From Anoplolepis gracilipes (Eukaryota; Arthropoda; Insecta; Hymenoptera; Formicidae), in NCBI RefSeq assembly GCF_047496725.1, contig NC_132973.1, positions 10,798,233 through 10,862,232 on the forward strand: a DNA stretch of 64,000 nucleotides. The letters run 5' to 3'. Made by a program: the position numbers and the translations under genes. This document shows, in pieces, positions 24,436-37,361 of the stretch (the stretch's first letter is position 1; each line of letters opens with the position of its first letter). Under the pieces are notes generated by a model. The model had not been told where the DNA came from. It saw only the letters and a program-made list of their open reading frames with translations, and searched no databases.

Positions 24436-27400
24436 GTAAGACGCACATTATTGAGACGAATAAACAAAAAAAAATGAATAAATCTGAATTTAAAAATCGC
24501 CCCATTTACATTTCACACATTTGCGAGTGTTGATGCGTTACAATGAGTAAAACAAGTATTTACACCAATCTCTTTTGGGATAAATCTATTCTACCGAAGA
24601 AAAGAATATATTACTACAAAACATTTCTAACAGAATATATCGTTTTATACTGATATAATATTAAACATTTTGTAATAATATACAATTCTTTTATATAAAA
24701 ATTATTTAAAAAAAGGTACTTACATAGGTTGCAAATACTTTTTTTACTCATTGTAGTCTTGTTCTGAATAATTTTCCTGATATCTAATTAAAACACTGGA
24801 CGGTTTTCCACGCAAGAATGAAATCTAGGTCAAGTATAAATGTTATTTAGGCCGATTGTAGTGTACATGTTAAGGGAGTATAATTATTTAACAACGCGTT
24901 AATCAAATGCTTGCAAATTTACAGTCATAGGGCTGGCGTGACTTACGCGCTATGCTGATTCTAATCGGTGAAAGCATAATAAAAATCAATTAATTCGAGA
25001 GAAATTTAAATTGGAATTTTATTTTGCCTGTTAAAATGTTAGTATCAACCGATCATTTATTACACAAAGATTTTATTTTTCACCACATTATGTAAATATA
25101 CTAAAGTTACTAGCATTTTTATGCAAAAAATACAATTATTTTTGGGCCGTTTTTAATTAGATGCTTAAAACATGATACGATGTAATTTCGGAGAACAAAA
25201 TGTTTCGTGATACGCAATATTAATTTCCAATATTAATACTCGTGTTCTGTATGTAACAGCACAAATACTATAACTTTACGAATAAAGAAATATCGATGCG
25301 TATATCTGCACGAAAACATTCGTCTCTGAAGCGTGAAAGACAGCGAATCGTATACAATCACAACACAAACGTAACGTTACGAGACTAAATGAAATTGAAT
25401 ACTGAAATAAAAGATGCAAATATGAATTGTAAAAGTATGCAAAAGAAATTATTTGCATAACGATCGTTAATTTACGATCTACGTAAGTAAAACGTGGTAT
25501 TAAATAAAAAAAAAAATATCCACAATAAGTTATTAAATTTTAAATACGTAAAAACCACAAAAGTATTTTTTCGCAACACATGACAAAAAATTTCTATTGC
25601 TTATATGTATATAGCTTTCGAATATTCGTATTAATTTGTATCAAATTAACATGCGTCGAAGGTTAGACCGATCTCTAGAATAGTTACAGAAGGATAGAAA
25701 GCATTGGCCACACATTACCTTCGCTCTACTCCCAAAGAACATCCGGCCTGCGAGAAAATAGTAACAGGGGCTCGAAATGGAAACGAGATAGTCGAGTTTG
25801 GCTTGCATTTCTATTTACGACATAGTTCGTTAACCCGTGCACAGCTTGGGTACGTGACGCTTATATCACGTCTACGGACGACGTGCATAATATATGTATA
25901 TACGTGCAACGAATAACAATTAATTGATCGCCGGAGAAATATTATTGAAAAAAAATGAAACAGAATGAAATCCAATTTTGATATTTATGAAATAAAATTT
26001 TTCCAAATACTATTTTAAATCTTTTACAAAACACCGAGGTGATGGTTTAATAAATGGTGATGTAAAAACTAGATACTCGTAGAGTCGAGGATAAATCGGA
26101 CAGTTTACGCGCTACTTTTCAATTGACTAAATATCGATTCGACGACAAGTGTAGCCATATGTGCATCCCGCGACGAAGCAATAGGTATCTTGGATTACAC
26201 AGCCGCAGTCGCAATTGCATTAACACGGTCTCGAGCCAATGCCATCGACAGTCTACGCGTTGCATCCGCCACAAAACACAGTGCCGCCACAAATCTCTCG
26301 CGCGAGTGTAATTCCACCTAAATTTAATTAACTCAGAGATTGAGATTTCCGACCGTGTCATGAACGCGCAATTTATATCAAAGTTCGGTGATTAATAAAG
26401 CTTTTGCGACACAGTGTCGTATCGCATATTACATAAGAGCGGTTTCGCAAAATTTTCAATTAAAAAGTGTTAACACGACTTGCACATACAATAGTATAAC
26501 AGATTAAATTTAAAATATAAATAATTAATATTTTTGTGAGAGATTTTAAAAACTCCTTAAACGATTACAATAATTAAGATTGTTCGAGATTAATTTGTTA
26601 GTGCGAAAATACCGATCATACAATTTGTAGCAATCAAAGAAAAATCGATGGAAATCCGGTTATCGCCAATCATAAAATTACTGCAGACGGTTCTCTCGTT
26701 TGCCGGACAAAGTAAAGAATGCAAATGACTGAGGATGACCCAACTACCGAGGTCCTCGTAAAAAACATAAAGGTTACGTATAAAATATGAAAATATACAT
26801 AAAAAATATATTACGCATTGAGAAGACAAATTACGTATTTGAATCAGAATATAATTTTGTCAGTGATAAGTGAATTAATTATAAATACAGTCGGACCTCT
26901 TATCCTACGACATTTTCGGTCCGGAATCTTCCCCTTAAACCTTTGATCCTACGACAAAAATTTGTGGAGTGGGGGTATAATTCCCCTTTCGCGGTCGCAG
27001 CATGAGAGGATTTTTTGTCGTAGGATAAGAGGTCCGACTGTAATTGATTCCGTAATTCTTCAACACATACGACATCCAGAGATGTTTGACGAAAACGATT
27101 TAAACGAGCGCGACTTTTAAGCTCGATTCGAATATACGCGGACAACTTAATCCCCGAGTAAAGTTCCGTTTGAAAGGATTTGAGGATTGATAGAGTCTTG
27201 AAAGCGGCTGAGACGAGGTTAAGCCCATAAGAGGGCGAGGAAACAGGGAGGAGCACCGAAAGTAGGTACTTGGAGATATCGACCAGTCTGGACCGTTCCA
27301 CGTCCGCGCTACTGTTATCATTTTCTCGCACGCTCCTTGTTCGCAACTGGAAAGAGACTGACTTTCTTGTACAGCATAAAAAAAACGATTGCAGTTTACT

Positions 27401-28250
27401 TTTCCTCGATATTTCCGCCACTCTTTGAAGCAACCGTCTGTTAACTTATCCCCAATCACTAATGCAAAATCCATCTACTCGCGAAAAAATTAAAATATAA
27501 AAATAAAATATCATGTATAGAACAATAATAATAATTTTTTCTCGTTGCTTCTAATTTCAATTTCAAAACAGATATAAATATCGTAAATTTTTTCTAGACT
27601 TGCGAGGAGATCATTTCAATTTGAACTTGTGCCATTCTCTGGTAACTCTGTATCAAGAGTCCGTGTAATGAAACAAATAGATTGAGATACTGAGCAATAC
27701 CCAGAGCGAGAAACTCGTCTATTGTCATTGAAACGTTCCGCCTGCCAACCTAATTGTGGTGAACAATAGCCACGAGATCTAGCCGATCAATCCAATTAGG
27801 GACAGCTTAGTTATATGGCTCCTCAATTAATTAATATCAACGAATTCGCGTAATGTAATTAATACGTTCATTCGTCTAATATATTTTAATTATCGCGTCG
27901 ATAAAATAAGCGACAACATAGTTATATAAGATGTATATCAAAAATCATTAAATGCCTTTTTTTCCACAGATTCTTTGATTAATTTGTATTTAATTTTTCT
28001 TCAACAAAAATTTACAATTTTAGCCACAAAAAATATACAATTAATAAAAGTTGAAAAGATAAACGATAAATGACAATTTTTCTCGATAGCTTTGATAAAT
28101 AAAATTACCTGCCAATTAACTGAAACAGCTATAATTAAGAAAATATTCCTGGATGAGATTCTCTCTTTGATATTATAAAATAAATGATAACACGAGAGGG
28201 AGAGTAAAACTGGAAGCAACAGTTTTAAATAAAAAAACCGACAATTCACG
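24436..28250. other. Otop-B intron between alternative first exons 2 and 3
   Basis: AT-rich intron DNA with a pogo-like MITE (26888-27040). A moderately GC-rich patch at 25690-26310 contains only short ORFs, including a Cys-rich minus-strand stretch described under findings. No gene recognised. Confidence 0.5.
26888..27040. mobile_element. Short pogo/Tigger-like MITE
   Basis: 153-bp element with near-perfect terminal inverted repeats. The left end is CAGTCGGACCTCTTATCC and the right end is its reverse complement; each arm is about 25 bp and continues into CTACGACA. It is flanked by TA on both sides. The CAGT...CTCTTATCC end resembles pogo/Tigger termini (from memory of the family). An inner repeat of ATCCTACGACAAAAA lies beside the left arm. 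No coding capacity. Confidence 0.85.
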
Positions 28251-28760
28251 CTCTCGTGAAAAGACGGAAAATATCACCGCCTCTACTCGAACGCACGCAT
28301 CCCACTATCCCGCACATCCGGGGAGGGAAAAAAAAAAAAAAATCCCTGACACGAGTGTACTGACGCTCCGTACTCCGTACGGGACACAATAAAGTCTGCG
28401 CCCCAACCCCTGAAATGCCACGGTGACAAAGGGCGGTTAAGCCCTTCTCGACGTAGACGTAATACGCATACGTGTGGTCGCGCAACGCGAGGTGACGCGC
28501 GACGCGCGGGCGTCGTTGCATCCCGCGAAGCGAAGCGAAGCGGAGTGGAGAGGAGTCGTCCCTTCTGCCTTCTGCGTGCGCGCGGCCTCGTTTTCCTGTG
28601 GAAGAGCCTCATTTCCCGCGCGATTGATTCCTGCCCGGTGAGATCGCGCACCGGGTTTGCGACCGGTATTATATATAGACCATCGATTGCGCCGCCTAAC
28701 CTTTAAGCGAGAAAAAGAGCGTAACGAGGATGAGAGGCGCGCGGATAAGTGCGTCCGAGA
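28251..28760 (+). promoter_or_regulatory. GC-rich island with TATA box, candidate promoter for Otop-B isoform 3
   Basis: GC-rich island about 0.9 kb upstream of the isoform 3 ATG (29635). TATATATAG at 28670-28678 is followed by ACC, matching the TATATAGACC string of the 22747 promoter. No clear CAGT initiator follows. The long minus-strand Arg-rich ORFs here have no recognisable domain. Assignment to isoform 3 is inference. Confidence 0.3.
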
Positions 28761-29634
28761 TGTTCGAGCGGCAGTCATGCTCGTCGATTAAAAGCGAATG
28801 CACCAGGTCAACTGTTATCGAAGATCGACCTCGTTATCGCGTTCGGAATAATTGTTTCTTCCAAGATCAAACGGCGCACAATCGAAATTAACTATTATAC
28901 TAGTGAAATATATCGTCGAATATTTCCTGAGAATTTATTGAATATCAATTTTAATTCTAATATTATATATGTATATAAATATACATGATATTTTGATTAA
29001 TCAATAATTTATTGTTATCAAGTGAACTTGTGCGTGTCGGTCTCTATAAAAATACATTACCATTTAGTGACGTGTACTTTATCCGGATATTAAACGCTAA
29101 TAAAATTAAAACGTAATATTTAATTGCTCGGTTATTCAATTATACGTTTGTTAATGATTCTCTTATTGTAAACCATCTCTCATTAATAATAAATGTTAAG
29201 TTTATAATATGTATTATGAAAGGTAAATATTGAAAAGAATATCGAGGACACAGTTATATTCGGTGAAAACAATGAAAATTCGATGAATCGAGACGTCATA
29301 GTTGAAAAGCGAAAACAGAAATAGCATGCTCGTGTGAATCGACTTGCGCAATCACGAACGCAACAGTCGACACTCGTTATTAATCGAAGTAGGACACGGT
29401 CTAGATGATATATAAAACATTTAGTACTATAACAAGCAATTAATAAATTAATATTAATAAATTTATAAATAATTGAATATATGTATATAACATTGTAGTA
29501 AAATTAATACTTAAATGAATTTTAAAACAGTGATTGTGCAAGATTAAAACTACAAGTTTTTGCGCAAAGAAAGTTAAACACATTTATCAAGTATATTATT
29601 TCTCCGTCTGCAAATTTATTTTGCGACAATCATC

Positions 29635-32600
29635 ATGGAAGTCGAAGTGATACCATTCGTTGACAATAATGAAAGCAAAAAGGATATACTGCCACGACGG
29701 AGTAGCAGAGTGCAAATTATTCAAAAAAAAGGGTGAGGTCAATATTTAAAACGAGATCACTATTTATTACAACAAACACGACGAAATTATTCAACGAGAA
29801 CTATTACCTACTAATATAACTGATTTTTAAAGTATTACATGCAGACTGAATCACGTGTCATAGTTCATATTATTACGAAATGATAGTCATCATTTTGTTC
29901 TAAAGGCGACAAAAGTTACAGACAAACTTTTCATTTCAGAACGTCGCTCTTCATCATCATGAGCTTCATCTATGCGAAACTGCTCGTAGTCGTGTGCATC
30001 ACTTACGTGATAAGCGAAGTGGTGACGCACAAACTACCGCTCTACTATTACGAGGGATTCTTCACGTATCTCTATGGCATGAGCATCCTGTTCCTGTTGT
30101 ACGTCTTCTGCTTCCTCCTTCAAGAGAGCGCCTGCTGTGCAAGAGGAAGTGATACCCCGCCGCCGCCACCAAGGCCACCTAAAACTGGCTGGACTTCTAA
30201 AGAAGCTAAGGATAAGAGTAAGAAGAAAGAGAAGAAAGAGAAGGATCAAAAACAGCAGCCGAAGAGCAAAAAGGAAACACAGGTTTCTCTAAAAATTTTT
30301 TTAGCTTTTCTAAAATATTAGCAACTAACCTAACCAGCCAAGTTAATCTACCCAATTAACAATTTCAACTAATCATTAATATTATATATTTAGTTTATTA
30401 TTACATTATATAATGATAATAATTTATTATTAAATTTATTATTAAAATATTGTTGCATTTTAACATTTCATTTTTTGTGCATTATTTATTTAATAGGTTT
30501 TGTATAGTCTTCTAAAATTACGAGAAGCTTTTTAAACAATTTATCATTTATTTAATTTTTTAAGAAAAAGCTGCAAAATTATTTATAGCGGTTTATGTAA
30601 TGTAAAGTGCTCACAAAATCGTGACTCGCCGCAACAGGTTACTAATTTCGTTTCTCGAGCGCGTTTCACGGCTACGGCAATGGCATGTTACCCATGAAAT
30701 GTATTTTAGTTAGCACGTGGCATTTAAGTTATGCGATACTCTTGACGCTGACGTAATCAGGTTAACTACTGTTATCAATTGTATTTTGAGCTTATAATAT
30801 TTCGAACGCAAAGACATATTAGGTCATATAAGAAAATCTAATCAGCTCGTCGCAATCAATAAAAAGAGGTAAATTAATTATTATTTATTATGATTTTCAC
30901 ACGATACTTATCATAATTTCTGTAAACATTTTGTGAGAATTATTATTTGTTTCTTTGTCAATTAAATTCTGCAATTAAATTCCAGAAATCAGATTTTGCA
31001 ATTAAGTACATTTTTTGTTATATACATCATTAAAAATATATATCGTTTTCGTAGGATGCAACTGATGTAGAAGCTGGCGTAGCTACGCGGGTCTTACGAA
31101 AACGAAAAACTACGCAAAACGATCATAGTCATGGAAGTTTCTTCCTAAGAATTGGCGCAATAGGTAAGTCTGAAATGATTGATGATACTGAAAAATTGTT
31201 CCTAAAAGACGAATAATATCGATAAACTAATTAAATGTTTGATGTAATTTGTCAGCTTTCGGACTGGGTACTATGGTATACAACGGTTTGGAATTTGGTG
31301 CATTCTTCGAAGTGCCACCCACGTCACCTTGCTATCAAATATTACAAGGCGTCAATCCGGTGTTGCAGATGATCTTCACCTTTATGCAAATGTACTTTAT
31401 CTTCATGAATTCCCGCGTACGTATTTGCAATTTAAAATAAACGAATAGAGATGAATGAAAAAAAAAAAAAAATTAAAAAGAGATACTGTCATTACGATAT
31501 TCTATCTCTCTTTGCAGTTGAACATTCATCGCTTCAAAGTCATCGCTCGTTTCGGTCTCATGCACGTGGTCGCGACGAATCTCTGCGTATGGATACGCAC
31601 TCTGGTTCTGGAGAGTCTCAAGGAGATCACTCAATATCATAAAAAACTAGGCCAGGTTCAGGCGGGGATTCTCGGTAAGCGATCTATTTGCAGATTTAAT
31701 CGTCAAAGTGACTCAGTCGCTTGGACGATTTAAACACTTGTCAGCGATAACGCGTGCTAATAACACGCCGATACTTGCAGAGAGCATTAAGCAACACTCG
31801 ATGCGAAATGCTGGAGCAATACTGGGTACCGAGCCGCGTGACATGGCGCAATTACGAGAGGCTCCTCTCGTGGCCTCTACGAGGTCAACGACCATCGCAC
31901 CAGCCATCACGACCGGCTCGACCGTGGCCGCTCTGGGCCGCGTGATGACGACAACGGCAAGATCGATCGCGGATGCGTTCACCACGCCAACCAGCATGTC
32001 CACTTGGACAACTCCGTCGACGACGACACCCTCAACGACCAACTCGATATTACCTAATCTGACCACTAGCGCGGCGACGACCCTGTCGACTATCCTGACT
32101 ACGTTCACGCCATCAACTACCAGCACTTCCACTACTACTACCACCACCACCACAACGACTACCGAAAGGATCACCACTATTCCAACTACAACGAGCACCA
32201 CCAGCACCACCACGCCGTCCACTACCACATTATGGTCTCAGATTATGGAGTTTATGAATGTGCCACAAAGCGATATGGATAATCAGGTTAGAATTATTAC
32301 GTTTCATATGTCTCTAAAAATGGACATTGTTAACACGATGATTGAATTCGCTCGTCTCTTTTAGGTACCGCAAATCTTTGACGTGAGCAACTTGACAAAC
32401 AATAGCGAATACTGGAGTCCGAATTTAGGTATCTACGCGGAGGCTCTGACGGAAGACGGAACGGTGTCCAACTCGTGTGGCCGCGTCAATATCATGGGAA
32501 GCATCGTTCAAGACGCGGCGCCGTACTTGTTCCCGTTTATAATCGAATACAGTTTGATCGGAGCGGCGGTGATTTATGTCATGTGGAAGCATATCGGTCG

Positions 32601-33538
32601 ACATCCGCGTTGGCCTCATCAAACCGAAGCGGATCTCGAACGTCGCCTGGAGGCCATGCTCTCTCGAAGAGCCGTCGCTCTTGCTCATGCAGGTAATTGC
32701 ATTTCCTTTACAATGTTTTCATTATTTTAATTTTGAACATGCTGGATCGCGCATATGAAAAATTCCTCCATTTCCTTCTATTATAGTGTAAATATAAATT
32801 TATTTCATATCTATTTAAAAATCGAGTTGTAACATATTATCAGGTCACACCAGAGTCGACTGCGTGGGAGCGAGCAAAGGTCTCTTCTGCGGCCTGCTTC
32901 TTCTGGTTGGTTCCCTGATATGCCTGATTCTCTTCTTCGTACTGATTCATCACCCGGAACTGGGTTTGCTTGCGATCTATCTCGCCGACGTGTCTCACTG
33001 CGTCCTAATGGCATTATCTATCATCGCCATAATCATCGGCTTTATCCGCGTGCAGAGTCTCAAGTTCAAGGCCGAGGAACAGAGCGATCTCAATGATATC
33101 CTCCTGCGCGTCTCAGCCTTCGGTCTCTTCATCTACGCCGTCTTCAGCGTGATTGCCGGCTCCCTGGCGGCCTTTACGCACGAACCGAATTTGCTGGTGA
33201 TGGTGACCGGATTGCTTTCAGTTGCCCAGGTGGTCCTTCAGATGCTGTTTATCGCCGACGTGTCGCGCAGGCGGGTTCATTTGCCGGAACACGATCGCAG
33301 CAAGCCCGGCAGGCAGATTGTCACTTTCCTACTGATCTGCAATGTGACAATGTGGGTGATCTATACCTTCGAGGCCCAGAAAGTCATTGCCAATCCGGTG
33401 CAGCTCGATTTCTATGGATTCCTGGCTTGGGCCATTGTGCAAAGGGTCACTTTGCCACTGTGCATCTTCCACAGATTCCACAGCGCCGTGACGCTCGCCG
33501 AGATCTGGAAGACCAGCTACAAGGCGCGTCTGGAGTAG
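29635..33538 (+). CDS. Otop: Otopetrin proton channel Otop-B, complete (isoform 3)
   Basis: Eight coding exons: 29635-29732, 29940-30282, 31055-31163, 31256-31416, 31518-31674, 31781-32286, 32365-32692 and 32844-33538 (TAG). All introns are GT-AG, all phases agree, and the product is 798 residues. Layout: cytosolic N-terminus 1-33; TM1 about 36-60 and TM2 about 74-94; a Pro/Lys-rich cytosolic linker 95-180 with PPPPPRPP; TM3 near 176-203 and TM4 near 212-235; TM5 with ARFGLMH; a Thr-rich extracellular loop at about 290-458; sequons NLT and NNS at 467-472; TM6 with VQDAAPYLFP and IEYSL at about 505-532; TM7-TM12 in the last exon, ending in PLCIFHRFHSAV. Twelve TMs and the order of conserved blocks match the otopetrin family (proton conduction). 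The ATG exon has no convincing acceptor just upstream, so it is a first exon. Otop-A lies upstream on the same strand. Confidence 0.94.
31781..32286 (+). repeat. Thr-rich, ACN-repeat exon of Otop-B
   Basis: Within this exon, about 32080-32230 is built from ACN codons (ACT, ACC, ACA, ACG). It encodes runs of Thr with Ser and Pro, including eleven Thr in a row. Codons are mixed, so the protein sequence appears selected rather than being a pure triplet expansion. The Val-rich ORF on the opposite strand is its shadow. Confidence 0.9.
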
Positions 33539-33920
33539 ACGAGCGCGGGATCTCGTTATGGTCAATCGTCCGGAGTGGTCGTCAGTTGGAACAAAAGAGC
33601 GAGCGCAAGCTGGTCAGGATGCTCGACGACCTCAATCACATACATCGATTTCGGGTCTCAAAGGAAGGCAAAAGCTTGAAAAGAGAGAGAACAAGGAGAA
33701 GATTGGTTGAGGAAGTCGGCGGAAAAACTGAAAAATGATGGATCAGCCGGAATAATCAAACATAGCGTGTTTAACGTCCGTTACACGAAGAGACCTTCAG
33801 ATGATATCCAAGTCGTTGATAATTGTTAAAAATTCCATAAATTCAAGTTGGAGATTTATCTCGTTGAAAAAAAAATCTTTATCGACAAAGATAGAAAGAA
33901 AGAGAAAGAAAGAGAGAGGG

Positions 33921-33945
33921 AGAGAGAGAGAGAGAGAGAGAGAGA
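33921..33945. repeat. GA microsatellite
   Basis: About 12 GA units, preceded by imperfect AGAAAG repeats, in the Otop-B 3' flank. Confidence 0.95.
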
Positions 33946-36520
33946 CATCTGAAGAGACACTTCAGTGATACGTTCAAAGTCGATCTGACATCCTCAAAGA
34001 GGAGCTTTCGTGTAAAGTGGAGCCAGATATGATCGTGTCAAACCGTATAAACTGTTCCTTTATCTCCTGTTTTGTGTACAAGTTGTATTTCTTTCTTTTC
34101 TTTTTATGTTGTCTTAGCATGAATAGAGACGACGAGGAGAGAACCTGGACGATCAACGATTGTGTCGAATGATCTTGTCGATCGAACAGGCTTTTGCCGA
34201 TTGCCAGGCGCAAACAAAGCACAAAACAACAAGGATATTAGCGTTTCAAAATACGATTGCATTTCCCTTTTCACCGCGCGTTTCTCACCTTACACAATCT
34301 CTATACTGCCACCAAATTTTCTACTTTTATATGTATTATATGTATTATATGTATTCCAGTATGTGTATCTTCGCCCCATCGTGCATCGATACTGTAGACA
34401 ATTCAGTTCACACTCGCGAGAATTTAGAATTATTGTTCCGATAATTGACCGGCAATTTTTTTATTTTATTTATTACAAAGATATATGGGATCGCTGTGAT
34501 ATATGCTTTTTGTGAACTTGCGACTTGAGTCGACATTGGCATGACATAAATCTCTTTCTAATCATACGTTGACGCAATGTTTTTATAACTAAATATTTCA
34601 TATTTTTATAAATCTATTTATGGATGAAATTTTAAATTTACAATATTTGATTAATGTTCTCTGGTAATTTATCTTACAAGACTTAATTATTATAATTCAA
34701 AAAATATATATAAGATTCGTCGTATTAAATCGAAATTAGCTGATTATCGAAAAGGACAAATTCATTTTTATCGAAATAATTTCACGATCATAAAAATAGC
34801 GAATGAAGAACTTGATCTATTCAATGCACCGCGAGTCATTCGCGTGGTGGTTGCATCCTTCGTGGTCAAAATCTAACTGAAACAAAAACAAAAAAACTCG
34901 AGAGATTTTTTTACATAGAGAATAGGGTAATTTCGCAGAACTGTGTTTGCTTAACCAAAAGAAATTACGTGATATTTTAAGTCTTGCGACAGATCCCTTT
35001 GTTATCTCGAACCACTTGACCCGAAACGCGAGTGCTTCCTCGCGTTCACGAGCGCGCAAATTAACGAGAGATCCGTCTCTTCAAAAGAGACACACACACA
35101 CATTCTCGAAAGATCTTTATCATTGTTTCTCGTTGCGTGCTACAGAGTACAAAATTGTTTCCAAAACTTTTCGAATCCTTTTATCGATACATACTTTTCC
35201 AACAATCGCGCTCTTCGAACGAACGCGCCAACGACACTCGCTGTATCTTCGTTGTATCTTCATCGCGAGCAGTTGGCACGAAGAGAGGCACATATTTAAA
35301 ATATAATATTGAACGGAGAGTCAATGAAGAAGAAGAAGAAGAAGAAGAAGAAGGAGAACCGCGTGTTCGAGAAGCCAGAGACGAGCGGATTGTATATATA
35401 GCGAATATTTCGTTTCGGACTCGCCGAGTATATTCCAAATGGCATATACTCGAGGAGTTTCCGCGAACGTAGGCGGAAATTACGCGCTATAATGCAGATT
35501 ACGTGACTAAGGAGTACGTAAGGTGATGAAAAGGGAGCGAAGACTTTACGACAAAAAGGCTTATTCACAGCGGAAAGCGATTCGTACGTGTTTGTCCTTT
35601 CAAGTATATTCCGGCACATACGATATGACGTTGGCGAAACGTCAAGGCTTTCCGTTGCGAATGGCTTAATTCTTTGAGGGGCGATGGTGCAGCTTATGTA
35701 TGTACTTCACGCGAATACGTATAAGTCACAGTGTAATTGTATTAGGTGCCACGACTCTTTTGTGCGTTTCTATGTTGGTGCGATGTGGTTTAATTTGTGA
35801 ACTACAGTGCCTAAGTTTCGCTCTAGTACTAGCTTTCTCTCTTTCGGAGGTCCTGCACAAAATAATACGCTTTCTCGGCCCCTGAAAGAGTTAAGGAAGA
35901 GAATTTGACGATAGGAAAAGGAAAACAAAGAATAACTCGATAATACGCGATAATAGACGAGCTCGCACACTACTTCACGAAATATAAGAGGTAATCATTA
36001 TGATCATTATTGATTAGTATTTAAGACTATCTCGAAGAGATATCGATCCTTCGCATTTACTTCGCTATTGATATCGTATGTAGATCTCGTTGAGAAGAAA
36101 ACGTTTGTCGTATAGAGACTATACTTTGTGAATTCATCTATGAACCTTGTGAAAATACTCCCTTCACCTAAAAGAGAAAAACTCACATTTGCCAAGTTTT
36201 ATTCAATAGAATTTATTAAGACGTATAAATTTTATTGAATAAAATTTTTTCACAAACAAAAGAAAATACCATATACACAAGATATACTCGAAATCCTGAC
36301 GGAAGTCATAACTATACACCAGTCGACGTATTTAGCTTTCGAGTCTAAATATTTTAATTATTAGAGATAATATAAATAATAAGTAACGCGCGTGCGTGCG
36401 TTAAATGAGAGGAATGTTGTTGCACCGGAAGCTTATTAAAAAGCAGCCGTTAACGATCGATTATACATAATTATAATCCAAGGATGATATTATTAAAAAA
36501 TAAACACGATATAAATATAA

Positions 36521-36531
<11 letters not shown>

Positions 36532-36573
<42 letters not shown>
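36532..36573. repeat. TA microsatellite
   Basis: An almost pure TA repeat of about 42 bases. Confidence 0.95.
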
Positions 36574-36576
<3 letters not shown>

Positions 36577-37308
36577 AAAACTTGTATTAATTTAATGCGC
36601 GTAACTGTGGACTGTTGCGTGCAATATGTAAATAATAATAATAATCATTCTTCGTCACTAAATAATTATTCAGCAAAGTGTTTGTGAAACGATCGACTTT
36701 AAACGCCCAAACAGTGATGCAGATATTTGCGTACAGATCAGAATTTTTCATTTCTCGCGCGATTGTCATTTTACGTTACAAGATGTATAAACTGATTTTT
36801 CCATTTTATGATATAAAATATATAGAAATTTATATCAGTACAAAGATTACACTGCTCTTACAAACTTCAATAAATCAAAGCAGCAATCTCATACATTTTG
36901 CAGTCATTATAGATATAATCGATGAAAAAAACATTTATTAATTGCAAAAATATAAAATATCTCGTCACGAAACTGTAAGAGGAAAGAGTTTTTCTTGCAG
37001 ACAATTTTTTCACGGACACTCTGCCATTGCAAGTTTGGTCGCGATCATGTGATAGAAGGGATAAAATCACAAGACAACATAGCGAAAAAGATCATTGCGA
37101 GAATTAAATTAATTAACAAGGCACTGCCACACCGGACCAACAAAGCCGAAACGAATAATTGAAGGGAAAGAGGAAGGACAACACACATGCAGAAAGAGAA
37201 TCAATAATTCTTTATCGATTTTCCATAAACAAAAAAGCTATAAAGAAGAGAAGTATATGAAGCCGAGGCCCTTCCACGTTTAACGAATGCGAAAGGAAAA
37301 GAAAAAGC

Positions 37309-37314
<6 letters not shown>

Positions 37315-37350
<36 letters not shown>

Positions 37351-37361
37351 GAGAGAGAGAT
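37315..37361. repeat. GA microsatellite
   Basis: GA repeat with AAAG interruptions. Confidence 0.93.

Noticed and set aside
26900..27433. 177-codon minus-strand ORF
   Set aside because: Its end lies inside the pogo-like MITE and the remainder has no domain or splice logic.
28246..28778. Three overlapping minus-strand ORFs of about 90-120 codons
   Set aside because: Arg-rich in every frame, cross a poly-A run, and lie over a TATA-bearing + strand promoter-like island. No family signal.
29560..29634. 29635 exon as an internal exon joined to upstream leaders
   Set aside because: No pyrimidine-tract/AG acceptor near the ATG, and the other leaders already carry the same phase-2 ends, so it is better read as an alternative first exon.
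31713..32228. 171-codon minus-strand ORF rich in Val
   Set aside because: It is the exact antisense of the Thr-rich Otop-B exon; ACN codons read backwards give Val. No splice or family support.
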